DNA from: Lunularia cruciata
Taxonomy: Eukaryota > Streptophyta > Marchantiopsida > Lunulariales > Lunulariaceae
Length of the DNA stretch: 64,000 nt
Direction of reading: 5' to 3'
Assembly (NCBI GenBank): GCA_948567375.1
Contig: OX419756.1
Span: 39,410,552-39,474,551, forward strand
This document shows, one piece after another, positions 62,865-64,000 of this stretch. How positions within the stretch are numbered: the stretch's first letter is position 1; each line of letters starts with the position of its first letter. Made by a program: the position numbers and the translations under genes. The notes under the pieces are model-generated. The model was not told where the DNA came from. It worked only from the letters and a program-made list of their open reading frames with translations, and ran no database searches.

Positions 62865-64000
62865 GATCTCTCTCCTTTTAAGACGCAACGTCCTCGTTAT
62901 GCAATTGTTGCTCAAATGCTTGCACCAACACCGGTGCATGTGTCAAATTGGCAGCGGGCTCCCAAGTTGCTTCATAGAGAAGGTAAACTTTCCACTATAC
63001 TAGATAGTCCACCCACGGATAGCGAGTACCACGCATGCCTTTTTGGATAATACGTTCCACTTCATATTCCCTTGTGCCATCAATGAGTGTCGGACAAGGT
63101 CAAATGTCTTGGGTGGAATGACCCTGGCCTGAGCGGGGAGCATATCTGCATAGTAGGGAAACATGGAACACGAGATGGATCTTCATGTGTGGTGGCAGCT
63201 CAAGGTGATAGGCCACAGTGCCGACGTGACGAAGAATCAAGAAAGGCCTAATAAAATGAGGTCTAAGCTTATGAGGTCCAACTAATGTGAGGTTGGTTGT
63301 TGATAGCCACACTTGATCCCCAACATTGAACTCCATGTGCCTACGGTGTGCATCAACAAGCATACTACTTCTGTCAATTTTGTGCAATCTGTAATCTATG
63401 TTTGGCGCTCTTCACACCTTGTTGGATTCTAAAAACAAATGTGTTGATTGCATCGACCTTGGTAGCCACTTGACGGATCTTCATCAAGCTAGAAGGTGTG
63501 AAGGGATGCTCACATACATGAGGAAGAACGGAGTGACTTGGGTGGATGCATTCACTGAATTATTGTAAGCAAATTCCACCAATGCAAGTAGGGTGTCCCA
63601 CCTCTCTTGCTCTTCTAAGGTGAAGCCGCATAACATGTCTTCAATTGTGCGATTAGCCCGCTTTGTTTGGCCATCTATTTGTGGGTAGTAAGTTGTGGAC
63701 ATGGCCAACTTGGTTCTAAAGAAACCAAAGAGTGTTCACCGAAACAAAGTGGTGAATTGAGTGCCCCTTTCAATGATAAGTACTCTAGACAAGCCATGGT
63801 GAGAGAAGATTGCATCTAAGTATAATTGGGCTACTTGTGGAGCGGTCACATCCTTGGTGATAGTGCGTACATGAATCATTTTGCTGAGCCGGTCCACAAA
63901 GACCACGATGGAGTCAAACCTTGAGGTGGTCTTGGGTAATTCACAAACAAGATCCATACTCACTTGTTCCCAACGTTGGGTTGGCATGGGGAGAGCTTGA
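62865..64000 (-). pseudogene. Chromovirus-type Ty3/gypsy pol remnant (integrase and chromodomain)
   Basis: The integrase core reads from the window edge down to about 63484 (MDLVCELPKTTSRFDSIVVF and FVDRLSKMIH at its start). It is broken by in-frame stops near 63736 and 63484. The C-terminal integrase region (VGDQVWLSTTNL to VFHVSLLCRY, 63387-63100) and a chromodomain (EYEVERIIQK, about 63070-62920) follow, the latter with an internal stop. Two catalytic positions appear changed: Glu in place of Asp in IIERGTQF, and Lys in place of Glu in DGQTKRANR. The copy is therefore dead. The 5' part lies beyond the window. Confidence 0.88.

Overview
This is nuclear DNA of a land plant. The genes are split by short GT-AG introns (mostly 60-600 bp). 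Their products are plant-type: phosphoethanolamine N-methyltransferase, monodehydroascorbate reductase, SKL2, a PUB62-like U-box protein, a mitochondrial ATM-type ABC transporter and complex I NDUFS6. Much of the rest is repeats, including a chromodomain Ty3/gypsy element. Gene structure and modest gene density would fit a bryophyte, most likely a moss, but that is inference; a lycophyte or fern is not excluded.

Layout. 1-0.8 kb: a small potato-inhibitor-I gene (+). 1.9-4.6 kb: a decayed repeat cluster. 4.7-8.7 kb: a very AT-rich block without genes. 9.8-10.7 kb: an intronless DUF1295 / steroid 5-alpha-reductase-like membrane protein (+). 12.6-17.6 kb: phosphoethanolamine N-methyltransferase (-), with a 25-codon upstream ORF in its leader. 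22.1-30.9 kb: mitochondrial ABC transporter of the ATM3/ABCB25 type (-), 19 exons. 33.8-48.0 kb: PUB62-like U-box protein (-), 13 exons, with an 8.3-kb intron built of nested repeat copies. 50.5-53.1 kb: SKL2, a degenerate shikimate-kinase-like plastid protein (-). 53.7-54.1 kb: NDUFS6 (+), divergent from SKL2. 57.3-60.6 kb: membrane-anchored monodehydroascorbate reductase (-). 62.0-64.0 kb: the 3' part of a decayed chromovirus-type LTR retrotransposon (-), running off the window.

I rebuilt the exon chains by eye from splice consensus, reading phase and family conservation; all chains keep phase. The genes are unrelated housekeeping functions (choline synthesis, Fe-S/glutathione export, respiration, ascorbate recycling, ubiquitination) and show no operon-like or cluster logic.

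The most unusual material is a dispersed repeat family, here called modules A-E. It occupies introns of three genes, always in the same orientation relative to the host gene, and forms a decayed cluster at 2-4.6 kb in the opposite orientation. Its B and C modules share a 6-bp-stem hairpin (CCGTTC-nnn-GAACGG) whose three loop bases differ between copies while the flanks are conserved.
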